Source: Methylomonas sp. (lineage in GTDB: Bacteria > Pseudomonadota > Gammaproteobacteria > Methylococcales > Methylomonadaceae). Taken from it: a stretch of DNA of 13,668 nt. The first letter of the stretch is position 1. Every line of letters starts with the position of its first letter. Below, in pieces: positions 1-7,346 of the stretch. Location: the NCBI GenBank assembly GCA_026990815.1, contig JALXCS010000283.1, forward strand, positions 1 to 13,668. The letters run 5' to 3'. Under the pieces are notes generated by a model that worked only from the letters and a program-made list of their open reading frames with translations, had not been told where the DNA came from and did no database searches. The position numbers were made by a program, and so were the translations under genes.

Positions 1-1124
1 ATGGTTCTGATTTATATTTGACAGTTGATGCGCCACCCGCGGCAAAATTTCAGGGCAGTCTGAAACCACTGGAAAGCACAATATTAACCAAGGAACGATT
101 ACGAGAAATCGCTAACAGCCTGATGAATGAGGAACAGCGAAAGGAGTTCGAACATACCCCGGAAATGAATCTGGCGATTTCTGAGCCGGGCATTGGGCGA
201 TTCAGAGTCAATGTTTTCATGCAAAAAAATAGCCCTGCACTGGTTATCCGTAATATTAAAGTCGAAATACCTAACGTTGACGATCTCGGTCTTCCTGAAA
301 TATTAAAAAAGACCATCATGACCAAACGCGGCCTGATTCTTTTTGTTGGCGGTACTGGCTCAGGAAAATCAACATCCCTTGCCGCCTTGATTGATCATCG
401 CAACAGAAATTCTTCCGGCCATATCATCACCATCGAAGATCCCATTGAATATATTCATCCCCATAAAAAATGTATCGTCAACCAGCGGGAAGTTGGCGTT
501 GATACGTTGACTTATGAAGATGCACTGAAAAACACCTTGCGCCAGGCGCCAGATGTTATTTTGATTGGCGAAATTCGTTCCCAGGAAACCATGGAGCATG
601 CACTGGCTTTTGCAGAAACCGGCCATTTATGTCTTTCCACATTACATGCCAATAATGCCAACCAGGCGCTGGACAGAATCATCAATTTTTTTCCTGAAGA
701 ACGGCGTAATCAATTGTTGCTGGATTTGTCATTGAACCTGAAAGCCTTTGTCTCACAGCGATTAGTACCGACTGTTGACGGGAAAAGAACCGCTGCTATT
801 GAAATTCTGCTGGGAACTGAGCTGGTCCGAGACCTGATTCATAAAGGTGACATCCACATGCTCAAGGAAGCCATGGAAAAATCGGAAAATATCGGCATGC
901 AGACTTTTGACAGCCACTTAATGCGTTTGTTTAAAGAAGGAACGATCACACTTGAAGAAGCTTTACAAAATTCAGATTCTCCTAACAATTTGAAATTGAA
1001 AATCAATTTAAGTGAGGGCAGAGGGTCTGCAACTGAAGGAAAAGATAAAGAAAGTGCTGCTGGTTCGTTGGAATTACAGGCTATTCAGAAGGATGAGGAA
1101 GAAGAGGTTGAACAACAGCATTAA
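1..1124 (+). CDS. pilU: Twitching motility ATPase PilU (5' partial)
   Basis: This is a hexameric secretion-type ATPase that works with PilT at the inner-membrane base of type IV pili to power retraction. The frame is open to the left edge: the first full codon is at position 3 and reads GSDLYLTVDAPP, the usual PilT/PilU N-terminal motif, so about 10-20 residues are missing. An in-frame TTG at 18 is not the real start. Counting from the first visible residue, the Walker A motif GGTGSGKST is at about 116-124, the Asp box (TIEDPIEY) at about 143-150, the Walker B region (DVILIGEIR) at about 184-192, and the His box (CLSTLHANNANQALDR) at about 210-225. The segments RNRNSSGHI and RIINFFPEERR fit PilU better than PilT. 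After the usual end (LKLKINLSEG) there is a tail of about 35 residues rich in Glu, Lys and Gln, which looks disordered. pilT probably lies upstream, outside the window. Confidence 0.95.
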   Translation, partial: GSDLYLTVDAPPAAKFQGSLKPLESTILTKERLREIANSLMNEEQRKEFEHTPEMNLAISEPGIGRFRVNVFMQKNSPALVIRNIKVEIPNVDDLGLPEILKKTIMTKRGLILFVGGTGSGKSTSLAALIDHRNRNSSGHIITIEDPIEYIHPHKKCIVNQREVGVDTLTYEDALKNTLRQAPDVILIGEIRSQETMEHALAFAETGHLCLSTLHANNANQALDRIINFFPEERRNQLLLDLSLNLKAFVSQRLVPTVDGKRTAAIEILLGTELVRDLIHKGDIHMLKEAMEKSENIGMQTFDSHLMRLFKEGTITLEEALQNSDSPNNLKLKINLSEGRGSATEGKDKESAAGSLELQAIQKDEEEEVEQQH

Positions 1125-1156
1125 TTAATGCGTAACAAGGATAATAATGTAGGGCG

Positions 1157-1217
1157 AAAAAATGAAGCGCCTTCCGTCATAATGTTACCAAATGTAGTAT
1201 GGCGCTTCGCTTTTACT
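1157..1217 (+). repeat. Large hairpin after pilU; possible terminator or intergenic repeat
   Basis: GAAGCGCC (1164-1171) pairs exactly with GGCGCTTC (1201-1208). The stem extends outwards through a G-T pair and one mismatch to four A-T pairs (1158-1161 with 1211-1214). The loop is 29 bases. Downstream on the plus strand are TTTT (1211-1214) and a run of six T (1219-1224), so it could terminate pilU transcription. The loop is long for a simple Rho-independent terminator, which leaves open a small palindromic repeat element. Its right arm resembles, on the opposite strand, a segment at 9421-9440. Confidence 0.5.
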
Positions 1218-1276
1218 CCTTTTTTATTAAAACCACTACCATTTTTTTTTGGCTATGTAGGATTTTCTAAACAAAA

Positions 1277-1306
1277 TTGATGTGTTTGCAAATAGGTTTC
1301 TATAAA
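1277..1306 (+). promoter_or_regulatory. Probable sigma-70 promoter of the lipase gene
   Basis: The -35 candidate TTGATG (1277-1282) and -10 candidate TATAAA (1301-1306) are separated by 18 bases. The predicted transcription start is near 1313, giving a leader of about 28 bases that contains the AGGAAA ribosome site at 1325-1330. This would give the lipase its own transcript after the pilU terminator-like hairpin. The call is by eye against the consensus only. Confidence 0.5.
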
Positions 1307-1340
1307 ATAACCGTTTTTTCATTCAGGAAACTATATGTAA

Positions 1341-2213
1341 ATGACCCATTGTCAACACCCACTTTGTGAGCAAACAGCAGCTCAAATTAAGATTCATTCG
1401 ACAATTACAACAAATATTGTTGAACGTCGATTACTGGAACGTGCTCTTCTATTCGCCGAATTATCGTTAATTTCCTATTTACCACCCGGGCAAACCGAAA
1501 AAGCCGCAAAACGGCTCGGGTTTGAGGATGTGGTTTTTTACAATAATGATGGCTCCCAGGCCTATTCCTTTGCAAATGATAACGATGTGGTCATTGCATT
1601 TCGAGGCACAGAACCCAATGAATGGAATGATATAAAAGCTGATCTTAATGTTGCCAAGGTATTGGCAGAGACTGTTGGGCGGGTCCATCGCGGCTTTAAA
1701 AAAGAAGTGGATGACCTTTGGCCAATGCTGAAGAAAATGTTATCCCAGGATCAACAAACACTTGATAAGCATTTATGGTTTACAGGTCATTCTCTGGGCG
1801 GTGCTATGGCAGCAATCTGTGCCGGGCGATGTTTGTTATCACATATTAAAACCAGCCCTGAACAGGTACACACATTTGGAGGTCCGAGAATCGGCACCAA
1901 ACGTTATGTTAATTACGCCAAGATTGACTTCTATCGCTGGGTAAACAATAACGATGTTGTTACACGCGCACCACCAGCATGGCTCGGTTTTCGTCATGCC
2001 GGCAAGGAGATGTATCTGGATGCTGACGGCTATTTAAAAAAGCTGAACAAAATTCAGCGCAGCGCCGATCTGTGGAAAGGTTTTGTCGCAGCCCTGAAAA
2101 AATATGAATTTGATTATTTTAGTGACCACCTGATTGACAACTATGTTAAATGTATCCATCGGTCATTGTCGGCTCAAACCGGAAGTGATTTTTGCTACAA
2201 CAACCATCAATAA
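1341..2213 (+). CDS. Class 3 lipase family protein (alpha/beta hydrolase)
   Basis: A 290-residue protein of the class 3 (fungal-type) lipase family, which hydrolyses acylglycerol or related esters; the natural substrate cannot be told from sequence. The family's early motif VVIAFRGTEPNEWNDIKADL is at about 83-102. The nucleophile elbow TGHSLGGAM is at 148-156 with Ser151, followed by HTFGGPRIG (about 177-185). The candidate acid is Asp205 in NNNDVVTRAPP, and the candidate histidine is His263 in SDHLIDNYV (His219 is less likely). There is no signal peptide or membrane segment, so it is probably cytoplasmic unless exported by a route needing no cleavable signal. AGGAAA lies 10 bases before the chosen ATG. 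A nearer ATG at 1335 is followed at once by TAA, so it cannot be the start. The gene stands alone, 17 bases from the convergent flavin reductase gene. Confidence 0.88.
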   Translation: MTHCQHPLCEQTAAQIKIHSTITTNIVERRLLERALLFAELSLISYLPPGQTEKAAKRLGFEDVVFYNNDGSQAYSFANDNDVVIAFRGTEPNEWNDIKADLNVAKVLAETVGRVHRGFKKEVDDLWPMLKKMLSQDQQTLDKHLWFTGHSLGGAMAAICAGRCLLSHIKTSPEQVHTFGGPRIGTKRYVNYAKIDFYRWVNNNDVVTRAPPAWLGFRHAGKEMYLDADGYLKKLNKIQRSADLWKGFVAALKKYEFDYFSDHLIDNYVKCIHRSLSAQTGSDFCYNNHQ

Positions 2214-2230
2214 CCAGTCTTACCGCTCAC

Positions 2231-2725
2231 TTATAATTTTTCAGGAAAAATCCCGCTGCTGCCATCCATATCACCGGTCATGTTGTAACCCATTGGCGTA
2301 CCTTGCTGATTCAGTACTGCGGCGTCAACGACACGACAAATGACCAGCTGATGATCGCCGGCATCGGCATAATGACTGACCTCACAATCGAAATAAGCCA
2401 GGCTCTCGACTAAAACCGGCGTGCCTGTTTTAGCTGTCTGCCATTTACAGACGGACATTTTATCGCTATCAACGTGATGGCCAAAATGATCCGCCAGTTG
2501 CATTTGTTCACAACTCAGAACATTAATCGAACAGATGCCCCCTTCCTTCAGGATTTGGAAAGAGCGGTTTTTCGGGTTGATACTGAAAACCAGCAAGGGG
2601 GGATCAAATGATGCCTGCATTACCCAGGCTGCGGTAAAGGCATTTTCCTGATCGCCACTTTTAACCCCGATAATATACACGCCATGCATGATAAATTTGA
2701 AAACGCCGACAAGATTTTCTGACAT
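2231..2725 (-). CDS. Flavin reductase-like domain protein (FMN-binding)
   Basis: A 164-residue protein matching the flavin-reductase-like FMN-binding split-barrel family, whose members reduce FMN or FAD with NAD(P)H, often supplying a partner oxygenase, or simply bind flavin. Family hallmarks visible are NAFTAAWVMQASFDPPLLVFSI (split barrel and flavin site, about 28-49), CSINVLSCEQMQLADHFG (about 65-82), FDCEV (112-116) and GDHQLVICRVVDA (about 123-135). No partner monooxygenase is nearby, so its role is open. It follows nadC by 5 bases. Its strong ribosome site AAGGAG, 8 bases before the ATG (2734-2739 on the plus strand), is formed by the last two sense codons of nadC, so the two genes are surely cotranscribed and perhaps translationally coupled. 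Confidence 0.82.
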   Translation of the reverse strand: MSENLVGVFKFIMHGVYIIGVKSGDQENAFTAAWVMQASFDPPLLVFSINPKNRSFQILKEGGICSINVLSCEQMQLADHFGHHVDSDKMSVCKWQTAKTGTPVLVESLAYFDCEVSHYADAGDHQLVICRVVDAAVLNQQGTPMGYNMTGDMDGSSGIFPEKL

Positions 2726-2730
2726 GATGG

Positions 2731-3564
2731 TTACTCCTTGAATTGAATGCGCATCGACAAGTCTATCGCTTTTATGTTTTTGGTTAAAGCGCCGACAGAA
2801 ATAAAATCCACGCCTGTTTCTGCTATAAACCTGATGTTTGCCAATTCGACATTGCCAGACGCTTCCAGTTCGACATTACCTGCATTTTTTTGTACCGCTG
2901 TCCGCATATCCTCCAAAGAAAAATTATCCAGCATGATGCGATCAGGTCTGGCAGTCAACGCTTGCTGGAATTCATCCAGGTTTTCCACTTCAACTTCAAC
3001 AAGCACATTAGTGATTCCCCTGGCTTTGGCAATTGCTCCGGCGATTGAACCAGCGGTGATGATGTGATTTTCCTTGATTAAAACCGCATCAAACAAACCG
3101 ATTCGATGGTTATAACAACCGCCGCATTTAACGGCATATTTTTGCGCCATTCTTAAACCGGGAATGGTTTTTCGGGTATCCAGCACTTTGCAACCGGTTC
3201 CAGCAACTGCCTGGGCATACTGATAGGAAATCGTCGCCGTCGCCGACAAGGTTTGCAGCAAATTCAAGGCCGTCCGCTCGCCAGTTAATAAAGCTCTGGC
3301 ATTTCCTGTCAATCGACATAATTTTGTATTGGCTTTGATGAAATCGCACTCATTGGCGAGCCAATCTATATTAATATTTTTGTCTAAACTGGCAAAAACA
3401 GTATCGAACCAGCGTTGTCCACAAACCACCATATCTTCTCTGGATATTACTAACGCTTCTGCCATTGCATGTTCAGGAATAATTGCAGCCGTCACATCAC
3501 CACTACCAACGTCTTCGGCCAAAAATGTTTTTACGGAATCTTCCAGGGATTGATTAAATTTCAT
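2731..3564 (-). CDS. nadC: Nicotinate-nucleotide pyrophosphorylase (quinolinate phosphoribosyltransferase)
   Basis: Catalyses quinolinate + PRPP to nicotinate mononucleotide + CO2 + PPi, the step that joins de novo quinolinate synthesis to NAD assembly; cytosolic. At 277 residues it is close to the family length (E. coli about 297). Landmarks are EDVGSGDVT (17-25), GERTALNLLQTLSATAT (95-111), DTRKTIPGLRMAQKYAV (129-145), the NHRIGLFDAVLIKENH block (152-167) with substrate-binding His153, Arg154 and Lys164, VEVEVEN (189-195), IMLDNF (210-215), and SVGALTK (256-262) for phosphate binding. All expected basic active-site residues seem present. The ATG at 3564 has only a poor ribosome site. Divergent ampD starts 30 bases away, an arrangement known in E. 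coli and Pseudomonas. Confidence 0.96.
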   Translation of the reverse strand: MKFNQSLEDSVKTFLAEDVGSGDVTAAIIPEHAMAEALVISREDMVVCGQRWFDTVFASLDKNINIDWLANECDFIKANTKLCRLTGNARALLTGERTALNLLQTLSATATISYQYAQAVAGTGCKVLDTRKTIPGLRMAQKYAVKCGGCYNHRIGLFDAVLIKENHIITAGSIAGAIAKARGITNVLVEVEVENLDEFQQALTARPDRIMLDNFSLEDMRTAVQKNAGNVELEASGNVELANIRFIAETGVDFISVGALTKNIKAIDLSMRIQFKE

Positions 3565-3594
3565 TTCGTGTTTTGATTACTCTAAAATAACGCT

Positions 3595-4146
3595 ATGCTT
3601 ATTAAACACCACTGGTTGCAAAAAGCCGAAAAAATTTTGTCGCCAAACCATGATGAAAGACCTGATAGTGAAGATATTTCCCTTATTGTTATCCACTGCA
3701 TTAGCCTGCCGCCCGGTGAATTTGATACGCCGCACATTACACAATTATTTACCAATCAATTAAACCCAAATGATCATCCTTATTTTTCAGAGATTCATCA
3801 GTTGCAGGTTTCCAGTCATGTATTGATTCATCGTACCGGAAAAATCACTCAGTATGTTCCATTTGACAAACGCGCCTGGCATGCCGGCCAGTCAGAGTAT
3901 TGTGGTCGCGACCGGTGTAATGACTTCTCTATAGGTATAGAACTGGAAGGCACGGAAACGACACCTTATACAGAAGCCCAGTATCAGCAACTGGAATTGT
4001 TGATTTGCAGCCTGATTCAGCATTATCCGAAGCTGAATAAACAATCCATCACAGGGCATTGCAGTATTGCGCCTGGTCGCAAAACCGATCCTGGGCCTTC
4101 TTTTGATTGGCAGAAATTGAATGCTCGAATTGGGCTGTCGATATGA
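3595..4146 (+). CDS. ampD: 1,6-anhydro-N-acetylmuramyl-L-alanine amidase AmpD
   Basis: Cytosolic zinc amidase of murein recycling. It removes the stem peptide from anhydro-muropeptides and so keeps the inducer of AmpR-controlled beta-lactamase low where that circuit exists. At 183 residues it has the same length as E. coli AmpD and aligns end to end. Zinc ligands His34, His155 and Asp165 are present, as are the catalytic Glu116 (SIGIELEG) and Lys163 (GRKTDPGP). The conserved stretches ISLPPGEF, YVPFDKRAWHAG and RCNDFSIGIELEGT are intact. No ampR or ampC is seen here. There is no clear ribosome site; a possible -10 (TAAAAT, 3583-3588) would put the transcript start almost on the ATG, so a very short or absent leader is possible. 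No ampE follows. Confidence 0.97.
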   Translation: MLIKHHWLQKAEKILSPNHDERPDSEDISLIVIHCISLPPGEFDTPHITQLFTNQLNPNDHPYFSEIHQLQVSSHVLIHRTGKITQYVPFDKRAWHAGQSEYCGRDRCNDFSIGIELEGTETTPYTEAQYQQLELLICSLIQHYPKLNKQSITGHCSIAPGRKTDPGPSFDWQKLNARIGLSI

Positions 4147-4216
4147 TTTTGTACACACCTGATGAAAAAAACAACTTTGCCCGGCTGGAATCTTATAATT
4201 GAGATCAATTCAAAAG

Positions 4217-7200
4217 CTATTGTTTGATTTCGATATTTTTTAAGGCCATTTTACCAGGCTGTATCTGAATTTTGATAATTCCGAAATCCTCTAAAATACA
4301 GTATAAGCAAGGTATTACGAACAACACCAGAAGCGTGGAAGTTGCAATTCCAAAAATGATGCTGGTTGCTAAAGGGATTAAAATTTGTGCCTGCAGACTT
4401 TGTTCGAATAGTAATGGCGTTAGTCCTGCAATAGTCGTGATGGAAGTGAGTAATACGGCACGAAATCGCTCGTGGCTGGCTTTGACGGCAGCAATATGTG
4501 GGAGTAATCCGTCACGAGTATGGCGTTTGACAAACTCTACCAGTAGAATGGAGTCATTGACCACAATGCCTGCCAATGAAACAAAACCCAGCAGAGATGG
4601 CATGGTAATATCCAGACCCATAATCAAGTGTCCCCAAATTACTCCGATAAATGCCAGTGGAATATTTGCCATGACCAATAAAGGCTCAGAATAAGAACGA
4701 AATTGAATGCTCAGCAAAACAAAGATCCCGATTAAACCGAAAATCAGGCTTCTACGCATAGAATTTCGGGCCAGACTACCTTCTTTTATTTCTCCTTCAA
4801 AGGAAACAGAAATACCAGGGAACTGATCTGCAAATTTTTTCAAAAAACCATTCTGTAAATCTGTTATAACCGCTTGAGTATTATTTATTTGAGCATCAAT
4901 ATCGCCAAAAATGGTTACTGTTCTTTGCGCATTAATTCGTTGAATTCTAGAAAAACTACGTGTAGGAATAATTTCCACAACATTGGATAATGGCACCACC
5001 TGCCCGGAATGCGGATGAATGACTGGAAAGACATCAAAATCAGCCAATTCGTCTCTAGAGTCGTCGTCAAGAATTACTGTAATTTCGTAGGTTTCCAGAT
5101 TAACAGTTGTTTCCAACACATCGACGCCCTGATAAGCGGCGCGTAATTGGGAAGCGATAGTTAGTGCATCCAGCCCAAGAGTAAAAGCTCCGGGTTTTAA
5201 TTTTAAGGTAAATTCAGGTTTGCCTGGTCTGAGGTCATCCATTACATTGCTTACACCTGGATATCCTGTTAACCAATTTTGTAACTGATAAGAAGCTATA
5301 GATAGTTGTTTCAGGTTGCCACCTTGCAAACGTATATAAATAGCACGACCGGCAGGGCCAATCATTGGTTCTTTGATTGAAATATTCAGCGCTTCAGGGA
5401 TATCACCAATTGCTTCGCGCCACCGGCTAGCAATTTGGTTGATGGACATGTGTCGTGATTCGGAAGTTAATAGATCAACACTGAGTGTTGCTAAATGAGC
5501 CCCGTTTTCTAATGCATCAACATTCATTCCATAATTTATGGTCACCGCTTTTACAAGAGGTGTGTCATATTTCTTTTGATAATCAGCATTAATTTTCTGA
5601 AGATTTAGATTTAATTGTTGTACAGCTTTTTCAGTCTGGGCTAATGAGGTTCCAACTGGCATTAAAATACGAGCCTGCAAAATATCACCTTCCAAATCGG
5701 GAAAAGCGGAAAATTTGACAATCCCCGCGGCAAACAAGCTGACCGAAATAAAAAATAAACCTATCACAGTGCCGATAAAAACATAGCGATAATTAATCAA
5801 GATCTTTACAAGCATGTATGCACGTTGATGTAATCGCTCAAAATAATTCGCAAATTCGAGCCTGATTTTTCCGGGGGATAGTTGCCCTGATTTGGATAAT
5901 GAATGCTGCAAATGATTGGGTAAAATTAAAAAGGCCTCCACCAGGGAAACAGTGATAACTGAAATCAACACCGCTGGAATGGTTTTCAGCATTTGCCCAA
6001 TATCTCCACTAAGAAACAGTAACCCGACAAAGATACATAAGGTGGTTACAAACGATGATAAAACCCCACGAGCTACTTTTTTTGTTCCATCTACAGCGGC
6101 TTGGAGAGGTTGTTTTCCCAAGCTGATTTGAGTGCCAATACTTTCACTGATAACAATGGCATCATCCATTAATACTCCCAATGCCAAGAGTAAAGCAACC
6201 ATGGATAACTGGTTGACGCTGATACCCCATTGAGCTAAAAGAAAAGCACTGGCCAAAAATGATACTGGTAGCCCCATTACTACCCAAAAAGCAAACCGAC
6301 TACCAAAAAACAACCACATAACAGCAAATACAAGAATTAATCCTTGCCAGGCATTACTGATCAACAATTGAATCCGGTCTTTGATGATACTGGTAAAATC
6401 CTGAGTTAGATAAAATCCTACTTCGTCAGGCAGATGTTGTCGTTCATTTTCAATAAATGACTGAACCGCATCAAGCACACGGAGGCTATCATCACGGGTA
6501 TTTTTTCTGATTTTAAAAAACGCTGTAGGCTTACCATTATATAGAATTTTGTTTTCATCCAGTTCAAACCGGTCAACAATATCCGCAATATCACCCAAGC
6601 GAACTTCATTGCCAGATTGCCCTTTTATAATAATTAATTCTGCCAGTTCTTCTAGTGTCCGCCGTTCTTCACGAATTCGTATTTGATAATCTCTGGAATT
6701 AGTGTCAATTTCACCCAATGGTAAATCAAGGTCTTGTGCGCTAATTAAATCAGTAACAGCCTGTAGACTTAAATCGTATTGGCGCAACTGGGCTTGGTTG
6801 ATTTGTATTTGCAACTGCCGATCAGAAAAACCTTCAATTTCTACTAGAGGAATCTGCGGATCCCTCAGCATCCTTTGTTTGATATCTTCGGCAAGGTCTT
6901 TAAGTTCCTGAAGTTCTAAATCAGCAGTCAATGCAATGGTTACAACATCCTGGATGCGACCCAGTTCACGTATAATTGGTTGTTCAGCCTGTTCTGGAAA
7001 ACTATCTATTTCATCGACAGCACTATCAATATCACCTTTAAACAGATTAAAATTCCCTTCTTCCATCATTTCAAGCACGGCGATTGCCAGTCCCTGACGC
7101 GACTCACAGCGCATTTCCTTGATGAAACTGATGCCGTCCAATGAATCTTCCAATGGACGACAGATTTTTTGTTCCACATCCTGTGGCGTTGCTCCTGGAT

Positions 7201-7345
7201 ATCTGACCTTGACTTCGACCTCATAGGTTTTAATTTCAGGCAAGGATTCACGTTTTAAACTAGGCAGAGTTGTAAAACCGGCAAAGATAAGTATTAGCAT
7301 CATTAAATTTGCTGCAGTGGGGTGAGAGGCAAAATAACGAATCAT
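4217..7345 (-). CDS. RND efflux transporter permease (AcrB/HAE1-type)
   Basis: A 1042-residue inner-membrane proton-driven RND pump, AcrB/MexB-like in length and layout. The first membrane helix is at about 11-28, then a large periplasmic pore/docking region, helices at about 330-480 and 520-541, a second periplasmic region, and a C-terminal helix block from about residue 865. The proton-relay pair Asp394-Asp395 lies in ALGVLMDDAIVISES. The C-terminal counterpart of AcrB Lys940 falls in GIVVNDSILLVEF, where Asn replaces Lys, as in a distinct branch of RND pumps. The substrate cannot be read from sequence. It is the last gene of the tetR-adaptor-permease operon: its ATG is one base after the adaptor stop codon, with ribosome site GAGGAA (7353-7358 on plus) inside the adaptor's end. 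No outer-membrane channel gene follows, so a TolC-type partner encoded elsewhere is likely. Confidence 0.94.
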   Translation of the reverse strand: MIRYFASHPTAANLMMLILIFAGFTTLPSLKRESLPEIKTYEVEVKVRYPGATPQDVEQKICRPLEDSLDGISFIKEMRCESRQGLAIAVLEMMEEGNFNLFKGDIDSAVDEIDSFPEQAEQPIIRELGRIQDVVTIALTADLELQELKDLAEDIKQRMLRDPQIPLVEIEGFSDRQLQIQINQAQLRQYDLSLQAVTDLISAQDLDLPLGEIDTNSRDYQIRIREERRTLEELAELIIIKGQSGNEVRLGDIADIVDRFELDENKILYNGKPTAFFKIRKNTRDDSLRVLDAVQSFIENERQHLPDEVGFYLTQDFTSIIKDRIQLLISNAWQGLILVFAVMWLFFGSRFAFWVVMGLPVSFLASAFLLAQWGISVNQLSMVALLLALGVLMDDAIVISESIGTQISLGKQPLQAAVDGTKKVARGVLSSFVTTLCIFVGLLFLSGDIGQMLKTIPAVLISVITVSLVEAFLILPNHLQHSLSKSGQLSPGKIRLEFANYFERLHQRAYMLVKILINYRYVFIGTVIGLFFISVSLFAAGIVKFSAFPDLEGDILQARILMPVGTSLAQTEKAVQQLNLNLQKINADYQKKYDTPLVKAVTINYGMNVDALENGAHLATLSVDLLTSESRHMSINQIASRWREAIGDIPEALNISIKEPMIGPAGRAIYIRLQGGNLKQLSIASYQLQNWLTGYPGVSNVMDDLRPGKPEFTLKLKPGAFTLGLDALTIASQLRAAYQGVDVLETTVNLETYEITVILDDDSRDELADFDVFPVIHPHSGQVVPLSNVVEIIPTRSFSRIQRINAQRTVTIFGDIDAQINNTQAVITDLQNGFLKKFADQFPGISVSFEGEIKEGSLARNSMRRSLIFGLIGIFVLLSIQFRSYSEPLLVMANIPLAFIGVIWGHLIMGLDITMPSLLGFVSLAGIVVNDSILLVEFVKRHTRDGLLPHIAAVKASHERFRAVLLTSITTIAGLTPLLFEQSLQAQILIPLATSIIFGIATSTLLVLFVIPCLYCILEDFGIIKIQIQPGKMALKNIEIKQ

Positions 7346-7346
7346 A

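Noticed and set aside
18..20. TTG as the start of PilU
   Set aside because: The frame is open upstream to position 3 and encodes GSDLY, part of the conserved N-terminal motif; the gene is simply cut by the window.
2134..2343. Plus-strand ORF overlapping the lipase end and running into the flavin reductase gene
   Set aside because: It overlaps two well-supported genes in other frames and shows no ribosome site or known motif.
4197..4210. Inverted repeat AATTGAGATCAATT between ampD and the RND gene as a terminator
   Set aside because: It is a 5-base AT stem with no T-run on either side, too weak to call.
4272..4694. Plus-strand 140-codon ORF opposite the RND permease
   Set aside because: It lies fully antisense to a well-supported conserved gene and its translation has no recognisable features; other antisense ORFs over pilU, nadC, the adaptor and psd were dropped for the same reason.
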